A stretch of 64,000 bases of DNA from Gymnopus androsaceus JB14. Taxonomy: Eukaryota; Basidiomycota; Agaricomycetes; Agaricales; Omphalotaceae. Both the position numbers and the translations under genes were made by a program. Shown here piece after piece: positions 35,147 through 47,200 of the stretch (position 1 is the first letter of the stretch; every line of letters begins with the position of its first letter). Under the pieces are notes generated by a model. That model searched no databases. It was not told where the DNA came from and was given only the letters and a program-made list of their open reading frames with translations. The stretch covers positions 1-64,000 of the forward strand of contig ML769493.1 of NCBI GenBank assembly GCA_009733575.1, read 5' to 3'.

Positions 35147-35772
35147 TCATTTTCTGACCTTTTGCCTTCTTCTAATGCCGTCTAATCAGCTCAGTTTATC
35201 TGGTGGTTTACTATCTCGTTTACCATGAAACTGCTTTTATGGACCATGGTACGTTCCATTTTATTTTATTTTTGCTCTGGCTGCTTTCGTGATGTTGTCC
35301 CAGCAAATTCTGTCCGAGTCTAGGATTCCAATATCAATCCACGTCTCTACCCCAAGCTCAACAATAACGTGTTTTGCTCAGCAAAGCGCTTTCTGTGGAT
35401 CCATCCGTCTAGAATGATGCTGGGGAAAATCGATCTATAAATGTTTTACTTATCCAACAACGAGTCCGCTCCGCGTACGCCTCTGAAGGTTGGTCTCTAC
35501 ATACGACGAGAGTAACTCCTAGCGTCAATTTTCACCAAGCTTCAGGTCTCAGTACCATCGGATGCACTCCAAAGTTGAATCGAAGTGATACTATTACTTG
35601 AGCTCAGCTAGCAATTATTGGATATACCGTACAAACGTTTACTCTCAATTGACAACGGAGCCTTCTTAGTCCGAGTCAAAGATATCTCGAATGGAGGCAC
35701 GATGGTCTTGCAACTGAACGAGGCCTATATTAGTTTCATCCAACATCTTCGAGGTCACAAATACTTACGGGC

Positions 35773-36603
35773 CTATCCCTTAATCACGCAATCTCCGACA
35801 CACTTGACCAACAAATCCTTAAACGCGTTGCTCATCTCCTTCAGAGCAGAATCTTCATTATACTCATCCTCGTCCTCGTCCTCGTCCTCATCCTCATCCT
35901 CATCCTCATCCTCATCCTCGTCCTTGTCCTTATCCTTATCACCGTCATTATTGTCTCTCCCAGGCATAGCAGGAATCACCCTCTCCAGCGCACTAACCAT
36001 CAACTGAGCCTCCTCAGGATAGATGAGGACGCTGTTATCATGGAGCTTCATGAGAGGATACATTCCACGCATGCCAACTTTTTCGAGAGCAATGGGACAC
36101 TGAGTGAGCTCGTCCATCTTGGTTATGTGATAGCTGGAGTTGAGCTCATCGTCGACGCTCAATGGCAATCTCATCCCGCCAAGCCCTCCACCAAATCCAA
36201 ATCCTCCACCAAAGCCGAGCCCTCCGCCCCCGCCTCCAGCTTGTCTCCTCATCAACATCTCAAGCATGGCTTCTCTCCCACTCGCACCGCTACTGGGATT
36301 ACGCACCCAGGCCTGTAGAACAACTATCGCGTCATTGATAGCAGTGGTTCCTTTGCTGAGAGCATCTTCGTCGGGGCAGTCCCTTACTATTTTTATGCCT
36401 GCATCGAGAAGGAACTGGCGTACGGTGTCTTTGGGCTCCTTGGCAGCATTTTCTTTGACGGATTTGAGATGTTGGATGGAGGCGCGAAGGATTTGGCCTT
36501 TCATGGCGTGAAAGCCAGAGTAACGATAGGAAAAGGCATCTTCGCTGGATTCATCCGAGTCGTCATCTGCGTGCACATTTCCGAGCCAGAATGTACCGCC
36601 CAT
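35773..36603 (-). CDS. Unrecognised protein with Gly-rich and acidic tracts
   Basis: A single open frame of 276 aa starts MGGTFWLGNVHADDDSDESS. I do not recognise the family. Residues about 50-115 look helical and ordered (KGQILRASIQHLKSVKENAA, TTAINDAIVVLQAWVRNP). A glycine-rich loop follows (GGGGGGLGFGGGFGFGGGLG, residues about 125-145). Then comes an ordered stretch containing TQCPIALEKVGMRGMYPLMK, and then a run of alternating Asp-Glu encoded by GATGAG repeats near residues 225-247. It ends with SNAFKDLLVKCVGDCVIKG. There are no membrane or signal segments. It could be nuclear or chromatin-associated, but this is a guess from composition. It is the only single-copy gene inside the duplicated array. 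Confidence 0.6.
   Translation of the reverse strand: MGGTFWLGNVHADDDSDESSEDAFSYRYSGFHAMKGQILRASIQHLKSVKENAAKEPKDTVRQFLLDAGIKIVRDCPDEDALSKGTTAINDAIVVLQAWVRNPSSGASGREAMLEMLMRRQAGGGGGGLGFGGGFGFGGGLGGMRLPLSVDDELNSSYHITKMDELTQCPIALEKVGMRGMYPLMKLHDNSVLIYPEEAQLMVSALERVIPAMPGRDNNDGDKDKDKDEDEDEDEDEDEDEDEDEDEYNEDSALKEMSNAFKDLLVKCVGDCVIKG
35865..35937. repeat. Coding hexanucleotide microsatellite
   Basis: A run of TCATCC/TCGTCC units on the plus strand encodes the alternating Asp-Glu tract of the gene on the minus strand. Unit number is likely to vary between strains. Confidence 0.85.
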
Positions 36604-36849
36604 GATAGTAGTACTGGTGGTGGTGGTGGTGGTAGTGGTTCGAGTCTCAGGGTGTTTTTCAAATATGGATGAATGTGAATCCTTTTATTTTCTTCTGCGG
36701 CTGTCTGAGGTAATAAAGGTTCCGTGCCGCGATGACTCCCCGTCAGGCGAGAACCATTTAGCATGGATATCAATTGATGTCCGAGTGATGATATGAAGAG
36801 TTCATCGTGCAGTGTTTACACAGCGCATACAGTAGGGCACAAAGTCTGG

Positions 36850-37590
36850 GCAGTATGAGAGTGTGTGGTAGTCTTCCTCCACCCGATGAGTTCCATGTGG
36901 AAATGTGCTATGCAGACCTCGAGATTGCGGTACCACTCCAGATACTAAAGCGTCCCAAAGGATCATTACTATAGCGGTGTCGGACGATAGCCTGCCCTCT
37001 CTACTACAGGCTTCGCTCACTCGAAATTATGAAGAAAGAGGACCATATAGTCCCACGACGTGATTATCTGTATTTTACCGCAGTCAGGATGGGGATCAGC
37101 GAACTTGTCCTGAGATATTTGCCGTTAAATGATTTCTTGTCCAAAATCGTAGTGATGGACTTCGAAAACTTACGAAGCGACGAGTTTGGCGAAGATTCGG
37201 ACGAAAAGGAGGATCCGGGATCGTCGCAATTTCTGAGGGCCTTTGGATCGCCTACTGTGTCCTGTTAGGGACGTCTGGTATCTCAGACCCAGTCTTTTCA
37301 CCTGCGCTGGAGATGCTTTGGGGTCATTTCGACGACGCACGTAGACGCCATCACATCGCAGTCCGTGGTCAGTCTCCTACCTTAGCATCCGCTTGCAGCG
37401 AAGAGAAAATAACAGGAATAGTATTCAAAAACGGTTTACGGAGAAGGAATAGCAGAGTTGTAGATTCATGAGCAAACGTAGACGGTAGGGAGCTGTGTTC
37501 TATTCTGAAATGGTATGTTTCTTTGGATTGTCACGGACTTGGGAAAAGAGAGCTCAATAAATCCTGTATGCATAAATTAATAGAAAATAG
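36850..37590 (+). repeat. Spacer module S5 with an internal inversion
   Basis: The right part (from about 36990) is in the usual orientation (CCTGCCCTCTCTACTACAGG). Bases about 36880-36990 are the reverse complement of the expected sequence, shown by CCCGATGAGTTCCA, which is the complement of TGGAACTCATCGGG. There is no intact frame. The 250 bases before it are the upstream region of the Gly/Asp-Glu-rich gene. Confidence 0.6.
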
Positions 37591-37603
37591 ATTATTGTAT
37601 TTT

Positions 37604-39224
37604 CTATTTGGCGTAGTATGAATACTCTATTAATTGTAACACCTTGTCGCTATAGTTTTCAACGCTATAAACCTCAATCCGCAATGTTTTCGCCAAACGA
37701 TCAGTCAAGAAGGGTACCACAGCTGTAACGGCTTCTCTATGTTCCTTTCTCAACATTATTGTCCACGCCTCTTGTGACAAACCACTTCTTATCCTTTCAG
37801 AAAATGGGTTCCAGCTCTGCCATCCTTGCACATTTAGCCGGAGACACACTAGATGTGGAAGCATCTCCAGAAGAGTTCTGTAAACGAGGTTTATATTCTG
37901 AGAACATACAAGCATGAGACAGCGTAGGCCGGAGATATTATTTAAAACAAGACTTACAGAACGTTTTGATGACACAAGATCGAGCCGGCATTCAAGATGA
38001 GTGAGATTAGGGCAAGCGGAGATGATAGAGCTGATGTTATCTAGGCTATATCCTTCTGGCTCGCGGAGATGTAGCTGACGAATAGAGGCCGTCTTTGACA
38101 ATGCATCTCGGACTTGCATACACTGTTCAGAGCGTGGCGTAGTCAACAAACAATCATCCAAGGTCAGGTATTCCAGCCGGCAAGTCCCCAGATTACACAA
38201 AAGAATCCCATCCTCTACAAAACCCTCCAAGTGTCGAAGTTTCTTGAGTATTCCTGGGGTAGCTAATGGCCGAGCGGAGGACGTAGATCGTGTGTACACA
38301 TCATACTTCAGAATCTCAATCATGGGATGACGTTGAAAGAAGGCTGTCAAGGAATCGGATAATTTTCCCTCAGAGTCATTCACTTCGAGCCCAAACTCTT
38401 TCAAAAGAGGGAATGTAAAAATGTTGTCGTGAAGAACCTTTGCGAAAGTGTCTGAGCGGTGTTCAGAACGTCGAATCTGAAGTGAGAGTCGCTTCAGTCC
38501 AGGACTGGATGTGGGCAACTGCTTGATGAGTTTGGTCACCGTCGGATAATCGGCTAAAGAATACGAGGTTAACTTCAGTTCCATGAAGAATATGTTCACA
38601 TTATTTACGAGGAGATTCGAGAGGGCAGCGAAAATCCAGGTCCAGCGCAATTAATGAGGGTCCACATAAAGAATTCTATCGTTGAAAGATCAGATAAAAA
38701 GCCAGCGAATATAGGAATCAGGGTATAATCATTGTACTCACAGCCAAGGATAGACTTAATCGTGTATTCTTCACTGGAAATGGGCAATTGAGGACGAGTT
38801 CCTCAAGAAGCCTTAGAGCAGGAGGAACGCTGCCACCAAGTGCTTCAGGAAGACTGAAATTCGAGCGGAACGTGAATGCTCGTATGGTACCGCTCGCAGC
38901 ATGCAAAGCAATATTTTTCATAGCAGAAGCCATCTGCTTTTGAAAAACAATTGCGCTAAGCTCGCGAGTTGGCGATACTGAGAGCTTTTTGACAAAAGAA
39001 GCGGGATGAGCTCCAGTCAAAGGCAATCGACTTTTTTTGGAAAGTGCAAGTGTATGCAGAGCCTTTTTTCCAGCATCCTGATACAGGAAAGAGCCGAAAA
39101 AATCATGGCAGCGTTTGGAAACTAGAGCAAGAGCCTTCAGAGTACGTGGATCATCAGAGATTTCGTCTCCAATTAGAAGGAGCAGTTCGTTTGGTAATGT
39201 GTCGAAACCAGATCCGCGATTCAT
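37604..39224 (-). CDS. F-box/LRR-like protein, intact copy F4
   Basis: Four exons (39224-38742, 38675-38609, 38553-37958 and 37897-37604) splice to 479 aa. The F-box is at residues about 1-45: MNRGSGFDTLPNELLLLIGD, then RTLKALALVSKRCHDFF. LRR-like strands follow, with the best-kept repeat around NISSIISACPNLTHLECRLD and MLPHLVCLRLNVQGW. Exon sizes equal those of F1 except for the 18-base insertion in F1, which supports both models. The likely role is substrate recognition in an SCF ubiquitin ligase (family inference). The oxidoreductase gene lies directly upstream in the same orientation, as at 5.5-8.2 kb. Confidence 0.86.
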
Positions 39225-39294
39225 AACTAGGATAAGGATGTGGTTGAATTTCTAGACGCCTAGAAGATATGATACTGGAAAGAAGCGAAGCGAT

Positions 39295-39312
39295 GAATCG
39301 GCGCTAAAGCGT
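39295..39312 (-). promoter_or_regulatory. Conserved upstream motif of F-box copy F4
   Basis: GAATCGGCGCTAAAGCGT lies 71-88 bases upstream of the F4 start, at the same spacing as in the other intact copy, F1. Confidence 0.4.
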
Positions 39313-39843
39313 GGAGCTAGTAGAAGCGCCCAGCGCCAGAGTTTCGAACTTTTCCACTTAATAATCTCTTCAGAATACGAAGCTCATTTACAAGACGTTG
39401 ATGGAAGTATTCGCACATCTCTTACATCTCAAGATATATGTGCAAACCTCGGGGAGTGAAAGGAACCCACTTGAACTTGAAGGGTTTAGGGATGCTGAAT
39501 GCATGTCGAAAGGAGAACTACTAGAATCTGGATAGCTCTGTTGGGATGAAATAATGCTATAGCAAAACCCATAATCGCTATTACTGGATTATGCATGCAA
39601 AACCCTCTTGCAATTGGTCTTATCTAATGATGGAGTCGGTATATGCTGTGATACTACTATGCCTGGAATCTGTCGTGTATATATTTGTAACGACTTCACA
39701 GTGAACTTTGAAGTTGGATTTCGAGTTGCAGAATTTCATCGCTAAACTACGTACCAAATGAGTAGTAATCTCTTGATCGACAAAATTGTTTTTGCCAGCG
39801 GACTTGGACTTGACTACATCTGATAAAAGGAGTTTCGAGAATA

Positions 39844-41121
39844 CTAATAGATTGCACAAACTAACTTCTCCCTCCCATACTCGCCGTCCCTCATGATCTT
39901 TAGGCCCTGTTCAATTTTCTCCAGGCCAGTGCCCAGCCTTCTCAGACGCTGTGGCTTGAGCGCGCTACTTCCCTTTCCACCCTGCCATCCTTCAAGCACA
40001 CGGGGCATGTAAGCCTCCACGTACTCAAGCGCACGAGCCTTGTCGTTTGGCATAGCAGGAAACTTGGCCGCGCTGTAAGCCAAGGTAAATTCGAAACCAA
40101 GTTCGGTGTAGACGAGGCAGAAATCGACTTTGATGTCCTTACGCCGTTCTTGGCACTCCTTACTAGGAGGAAGGACGGCCACAAGATGACCACCACGAGT
40201 AGAAGACATGGCATCGACACAGGATTCAGTGGTACCTTTCTCACTGACGGTGTCAAGACCGTGAATAATACCTCGTTCCCCGGCAGCAACTTGGATCTGC
40301 TTCACGACATCAATAGCCTTGTAATCGAAGCACTTCTCGGCACCGATAGCCTTGAGATCGTCGTGCACAGCGGTAGACGCAGTGACAAATACACGAAGAT
40401 TGGAAGCGTTGGCGAGCTGGACAGCGTTGTGGCCGACAGAAGTAGAACCACCCCAAATCAGGATGATTTCTTTTTCACCGGAAGGCTGGCTGAATGGCTT
40501 GGGGATGTTGAGACGCATATACAATGCTTGTACAGCCGTGAGATGAGCAAGTAGGAGTGCTGCTCCTTCTTCATATGACATTTCATCCGGGATTTTGAAG
40601 GTCACTGCTGCCTGTAGTCGAACGTATTCGGCAAATGCTCCGTTATCAGTTTGGAAGATACCACCCATGCTGAAACAGAATTGGAATATTTTACCGGTCG
40701 AACAAGTAAAGACATACTTGAAACCAGCGATGCGATCACCTACTTTCAAGTGCTTTACAGCAGTTCCAACACGCACGACATCACCTGCGCAGTCGCAACC
40801 TAGAATGGTTCCGGGGGTCCCCCAATCGTCAAAAACTTGCTAGAGAGCATCATCGTCTTGAGAAACGGATTTATAGCTCGATTGGAACTTACTCTCCAAT
40901 CCGGAGGATTCAATCCTACAGCACCGACGCGAACCTACATCGATCGCTGAGACGAACTTCACAGATATGCATACGGACGCGTTAATACTCACGATAATGT
41001 GGTCTTCAGGTATACTCTTCACCAAGTCTTGCTGGCCGAAAGGTATCTCGACCAATTTGACGGTGTTATCAGCCTGAATTTGGAGAGCTTTGATGTTGCT
41101 GGGAATTTTAATGAGATCCAT
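39844..41121 (-). CDS. MDR-family trans-enoyl reductase-like oxidoreductase
   Basis: Four exons (41121-40993, 40934-40893, 40839-40718 and 40669-39844) splice to 372 aa. The order of motifs is that of zinc-independent medium-chain reductases. The GroES-like domain has IIVRVGAVGLNPPDW, then GTPGTILGCDCAGDVVRVG and GAFAEYVRLQA. The Rossmann domain has ILIWGGSTSVGHNAVQLANA for NADPH binding, followed by HDDLKAIGAEKCFDYK. The C-terminal block has RALEYVEAYMPRVLEGW. Relatives reduce enoyl or quinone double bonds, often in polyketide pathways, but no such cluster is nearby. It is the only intact copy of four. The 620 bases between it and F-box copy F4 hold the block shared with 7260-7560. Confidence 0.88.
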
Positions 41122-41499
41122 GATGAGAATCGGTTGGGGAGTCCAATCGAAAGTGTTTGCCTTTTATACGATTCAGAGGCGCATTAGGACCCACTGGGAA
41201 CCATGAAAATTCTGCCAAGTAAAAAATATGTTTTCTTGATCAGCTAGGGAAAGAGGCGGATTTTAGGAGACGCCGACTTGTTGTCACTGTCAGCTTTGTG
41301 CGGATTCTACGGCCATGCCCATGTACGAATGGGAATGGAGGAAGGGAGATCGGATGGATGGGAGAAAAAGGATTGGTACCCGCGTCTGTCGGTGCTATGG
41401 GCTCGAAGGAATACATACTTGATTTCAGGTGTATAGAGTCATAATAGAGACTTCCAAGAAATAAATAGACAAAAGTAAGAAAGGCAAATGTAGTGGCTC

Positions 41500-42290
41500 A
41501 ACGCGCTAATTTTTCCGCTTCTCTCCGAGTGCATATCCATTCTGTTCCGATGGAAATCCTCTTTGAATTTGCGACTGCCTTCACTCTGCAAAACTCTCCG
41601 ACATATATGCTAATAGTAAACTTTGAGTAAACTTCCAGCGGCTGAGCTCACCTTTACTTCAACCGGAACCTCCTATAGCGTCACGCGTGAACACCAGCTT
41701 GCAATACCCTTCCGGATGGAACTCATCGGGTAGTCGCAGGAAGCTAATATTGAAACGGAGAAACAGAGCCATATTAGCTGACTACGCTACACTAATCCTG
41801 TCGATAGTATCTCGTCAGCTCGCCTTGAATGCAAGCATTTTAGCCGCACGACCTGATGGATTGGAAAACTTACGATGTGACGAGTAGAGACAGCGATAAG
41901 TGAAGTCGCGTCACTGAGGTCCGTGCTGTTAGGGAATTTGGAATCGACTGCGCTGGAAATGCTTTGGATTATTTTCACTACTGGTAGTTTTATTTTATTT
42001 AACGACGCATACGCCATCGCATCGCGATGAGTCTCCGAATTCATCCTCTCGCTTACCTCGGTTCGAGAAAAAAACAGGATTATCCGAGCACACTTCGGGG
42101 ACAGTAGACTGGGACCAAACACGGGAGCTGTTCCATCCTATTCATGGCTTTTTTTTTGTTTTTTTTTTGAACTCTTTTAACGTGCATATAGGTAAGGCTA
42201 TCCTATTCATGGCATGTTCTTTGGGTGGTCACATTTTGATAGATGTACGAAAGTAAGCGGTGCACAGTTCGATATATGCACAAATTGATA
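41500..42290 (+). repeat. Spacer module S6
   Basis: It contains the GGATGGAACTCATCGGGT block and, at 42000-42290, the ACGACGCATACGCCATCGC to TATTCATGGC run shared with S2. A T-rich insert (42148-42200) separates two copies of the CCTATTCATGGC sequence. There is no intact frame. The upstream part 41122-41500 is the promoter side of the oxidoreductase, and I see nothing else there. Confidence 0.55.
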
Positions 42291-42303
42291 TGAACATGCT
42301 GAG

Positions 42304-43917
42304 TTATCGATAATAGAAATTCCTACTGGGTGTATGAATACTCGAACAATGGCCACAACGTGTCCCCAAGGTCTTTAAAATCATAAACCTGAATTCGTAA
42401 TGTGTTCTTTGAGCGATCAGTGAAGGGTACCACAGCTGTAATGGCTTCCTATGTTCTTTTTCTAACAATATTGTCCATGCCTCTTTTGACAGACCACTGT
42501 ATCTCCCTTCAGAGTATATATAGGTCCTGCCATGTTTGCACACATAGCCCGAGATACACCAAATGCGAAGCATCTCCAGAATAGTGTTGTAAGCGTGTTT
42601 ACACTCTGAGATACAAGCATGAGAAATTGTAGGCCGGAGAGATATTGAAACAGGACGCACATGACGTTGTGATAAGCCAAGATCGAGCTTACACTCAAGA
42701 TGAGTGAGATTTGGACAAGCGGAAATGATAGAGCTGATGTTCTCGAAGTTATATCCAGCAGACTCGTGGAGATATAATTGGCGAATAGAGGGCATCTTTA
42801 ACAGTGTATCCCGGATTTGCACACAAAATTCAGAACGCAGCGCAGTCAGTGTCAACTGAAATCCAAAGTAAGGCCTTCCAACCGGGAGACACCCAGATTA
42901 CACCAAAGAATGCCATCCTCTACAAAACACTTCAAGTGCCCAAGGTTTTGGAGTATTGCTGGGGTAGCTAATGGTCGGGTGGATATCATCGACGTGAAAA
43001 CACGATACTCCAGCACCTCAATCATGGGATGACGCTGAAAGAAGTGTTTTAGGGAATCGGATAGTAACTTGCTTTCGTAGTCAGGGATCTCGAAGGCGAG
43101 CTCGATCAAGGCAGGGAAAAAAAAACTGCTGTCGTTCAAAACCTTTGCAAAACTCTTTGGCCGTTCCTCTTGAAATGGTGGAAGAAGTGAAAATCGTTTC
43201 AGCCCGGGACTGGAGGTGGGCAATCGCTTGATGAGTTTTGCCAGCGTTGGGAGATCGGCTGAGAGATACGAAGCAAATGGTTTTATGGAAAGATACGTTC
43301 GTATTACTTATGAAGAGATTCGAGAGGGTAGCGAAAATCCAGATCCAGCACAATTAATGAACGTCTACATAAAGAATTCTACCGTTGAAAGATGAAATGT
43401 CAGTGAATATAGGACTCAGGGCGTATAATCAGAGTACTCACGGCCAAAGATAAACTTGATTGTGCATTCATCGCTGGAATTGGGCAAATGAGGATGAGTT
43501 CCTCCAGATGCCTTAGAGCAGGAGGAACGCTGCTACCAAATGCTTCGGGAAGACTGAAATTCGAGCGGAATGTGAATGATTGTATGGCACCGTGGATAGC
43601 ATATAAGGCGATATTTTTCATGGCAGAAGCCATCTGCTTTCGAAAACCAGTTGCACTTCCCCCAGGAGTTGGTGACACTGAGAGCTTTTTAACAAAAGAA
43701 GCTGGATGAGTTCTATTCAAAGGCAGTCGATCGAACGTGCGAGTGCAGCAGAGCCGTGTTGCAAACATCCCGGTACAGGAAAGGGTTAAAAAAATCATTG
43801 CAGCGTTTGGAAACTAGAGCAAGAGCCTTCAGAGTACGTGGATCCTCAGAGATTTCGTCTCCAATTAGAAGCAGCAGTTCGTTTGCAAGGCGTTGAAACC
43901 AGATTCGTGATTCATGA
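42304..43917 (-). pseudogene. F-box/LRR-like protein, copy F5 (multiple frameshifts)
   Basis: This is colinear with F2 and F6. A missing base near 43890 breaks the F-box right after the start (ESGFNALQTN instead of NALPNE). Further shifts occur near 43735-43790 and in the last exon, where the VSLRPTISHACIS frame runs into CKHAYNTILEML. The middle keeps LPTSSPGLKRFSLLPPF, FFFPALIELAFE and ISSIISACPNLTHLECKLD. It is a pseudogene. Upstream, 43918-44253 contains the conserved motif and the 3' flank of the Lon copy. Confidence 0.8.
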
Positions 43918-44041
43918 CTAGAAAGAAAGAATTAAGTAGGAGAATTTCCAGGCTGTGAATAAATATCGATTCCTGCATACCAGAGAGAATCTACCTAGAA
44001 GATATGCTTGATAATTAATGAGAGCCGAAAGGAAAGAAGGC

Positions 44042-44058
44042 GAATCGGCGCTAAAGCA
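44042..44058 (-). promoter_or_regulatory. Conserved upstream motif of F-box copy F5
   Basis: GAATCGGCGCTAAAGCA lies about 125 bases upstream of the F5 start. It is identical to the motif before F2. Confidence 0.35.
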
Positions 44059-44253
44059 TAGAGCGCCCAACGCGACCAGAGCAGTCTGGAGTCAAAATTA
44101 TGTACAAGTGTCATTGCAGAGAGTTGGGTGTAGTCTCTTCATGTACTATGCGCTGCTAGGAATACAAATGGATGGCTAATAGGTACTAACTGTAAAGCAA
44201 CAAACAGGGGTGTCCAATCTAGATATGGGCAAAAAAAAACTAGTATAGATCAC

Positions 44254-47200
44254 TCAATTCCCAGAAGACGCTGGAAACCCATCCTTCTCCTTCACCCTAA
44301 CACTCTCCGCCCACGTCGACACGACATCCTCTCCTTTCCCTTCTCCTTCGATCCCTGCCCCGCCAAACACCTCCCTCAACACCTCTCTCACATCCTCGAC
44401 ATACACCAATCTAATCCCCTCCTTAACACTATCAGGTACGTTCTCCTCGATATCTGCCCGATTCGCAGCAGGAGCCAGGATCGTTTTGATACCAGCGCGA
44501 TGAGCAGCAAGAATCTTCTCCTTCAGCCCACCGACGGGGAGAACATGTCCTGAGAGAGATATTTCGCCTGTCATGGCTACATCTCCTCTCACACCCACTC
44601 CCGATCCAAGACTAACCAACGCGCTCAAAATCGCAGTCCCCGCACTGGGTCCTTCCTTCCCAATGCTTCCCTCCGGCATGTGTATATGCACATCGCGATT
44701 AGAAAGCCACTGCTCATCCTCCGTCGACGTTATACGAAGATCATACGCATGCGCTTTAACCCATGATAGCGCTATTTGCGCAGATTCGCGGATGACTTCT
44801 CCGAGTTTACCGGTTAAGATGAGGGAGCCTTTTCCGGGCGTGGTCTACGAAGGAAGGATTGATGTTGTTAGCCAGCAATACACAAAATTTCGTATAGTTG
44901 ACCTACCAGAGTTTCGATAGGCATCACTGCTCCGCTTCCATTACCCAAGTATCCTAATCCCGTGCTGACTCCTTTGATCAACCTTCCGGGACCTTCATAC
45001 ATCCGGTCTTTCTGATATATCGGAGGTCCGACGTAGTCTTTGAGGTTATCGGCCGTGATACGGACATGCTACGGAAGAAGGTATAACGAGTGGAGTTCGC
45101 TTCTGGGTTGTCGTCGGGTGCGTCTTCTGGTCGTGTTCAGGGTCAGGCTGGGAAATTGGTGCATTAGGGTGAGTCTGTTCCTGTAGTGGGAGGTGAATCA
45201 GATTCGGTGGGAGGAACGGCGGCGGTGGCGGCAGCTGCGTCTACTGGTAGCGGAGGCTCAGGTAACCCATCTTCACCAAGGTCTTCAACGATCTTTAATG
45301 CAGTTTTACGGTAGATCTGCAAACCAAACGCTAGTCAGTAGGGAGCAGCATAGCGTAGAAGCTCAACGCACCTTCTCGACCATCTTTTTCAGATTTCGCA
45401 CACCACTCTCTCTAGCGTACCATTTGATCAAGGAATCAATCGCAGAACGCTCAAGAACGACATCAGCGTCTTGGAGACCAGAAGATGTCTTTGCTTGAGG
45501 AACAAGGTATCTAGAATAAGCAGTATATAAGCCAATTGCCAAGGAAGGTAAGGAATAATGTTTCGTGCGTAGCGTACCTTTCTGCAATAACCCTCTTCTC
45601 CTCACTGACGTATCCACTGACCTCGAGGACTTCCATACGATCTAACAATGGCGCAGGGATAGTCGAGAGGTTGTTCGCAGTGCAGACAAACAAGACGCGA
45701 GATAGATCTATCGGAAGGTCTAGGCTGTTAAAGAAAACGATGAATCAATAAAGAAATATCTTTGAACGTTGGACGGAGTCAACGCACTAATGGTCTAGGA
45801 ATTCCTTGTTCTGTTCAGGATCCAACATTTCAAGCAAAGCACTAGATGGATCGCCATGGTTTCCTCTTCCTAATTTGTCGATTTCATCGATGAGAACGAG
45901 AGGGTTCGATGTACCAACGCGTTTGAGTGCTTGAACAATTTTTCCAGGGAGAGCACTAATAAGAGAGAAAAATATCAGTGATCATTACTGGAGAGAAATA
46001 AACAAGCACGGTTACTACTCACCCGACGTAAGTCCTTCGATGGCCTTTGATCTCAGCAACATCACCCAGACCACCAACTGAGAACCGGAAGAACTCGCGA
46101 CCAACTGCTCGAGCGAGCGATTTTCCGACAGAAGTTTTACCAACACCTGGTGGACCGTGTAAAAGGATGATTTTGCCTTCAGGAGTAGGAAGACGGTCGC
46201 TAGTAGCAGGGGGAGGTGATGGTAACGAGTCATCTTTACCATCGGCAGGATCCGACTGTGAATCAGAGGAGACAGCGGAAGAGGAGTCGGTCGCTGTAGT
46301 AGGGGGTGCAGATGATTCGAGACTTCCTCTCAGCTTCCCACCGCGACAAATTCCAATATTCTGTCTTTCAACTCTTTCAATCCATAATGATCTTCTTCTA
46401 GCACCTGCCTGGCAGCTTCCACGCTGTATCTAGTAGGTGTATAAACACCCCACGGAAGCTGAGTGATCCACTCGAGATACGTCCTCGTCACATTCGCCTC
46501 GCTCGCACTAGGCTCCAAAGACGCGAGCTTGTTGAGTTCCTTCGTCGAATACCTTTCCGTACAGCAATCGGCATATCAAGCTGCGCCGCGCGCTCCTTGA
46601 ACTTTTGCAGCAGCTTATCCTTTCCATCCGACTCGAGTCCCAATTCCTTCTTGATTCCCTTCAACTGCTCCATAAGATAATACTCTCTCTGGCGTTTAGC
46701 GATTTTGGTGTCGACGTCTTTCGAGATTTTGTTCTGGAGCTGAGCGTTAATGAGCTCCTTCTTCAAGACGACTAGTGCTTTCCCGAGTCGGTTCGCTACG
46801 TCGGCTTCCTCCAAGACTTCCTGCAGCTCGACTGCTGATCCGCTGGATACGGCAGCAGCAAAGTCTGCCAGTCGATCTGGTTCGTCAAAGACATTGGAAG
46901 CGGTCTGGTTGATAGAAAAGTTGGTTATCTGGTCGCGGAAGAGAGGATTCAACTGAGCAATGTCCTTGAACACGGTCACTATCTCGGCAGTAAGGGCACG
47001 GACTTGCTGCGACGTTTTAATGTAGGGAAGTGTCGGGTAGTGCACAGTATTGACGATGGATATGGGATGTGAATGAAGGAAGGATGTGAGCGGAGGGAGT
47101 GGACCAGACGGAGGTGTTTCGCTAGAGGGAGTAGTCGGGGGAGTAGCGGTCTGGGCGTCCTCCTCTACAACTTCGACGCGGGCTTCCGTGGTTTCTGATC

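Larger units (their letters stand above)
33919..35190. repeat. 656-bp tandem duplication with fold-back elements
   Basis: Bases from about 33919-34535 recur at 34575-35190 with an offset of exactly 656 over the element. The central 470 bases appear identical. The edges differ by a cluster of single-base losses, for example in the GCAGTAAAGACACGG / GCAGTAAGACACG pair. That clustering resembles a poorly resolved assembly join. The duplicated piece includes the broken 5' edge of Lon copy L2. Confidence 0.8.
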
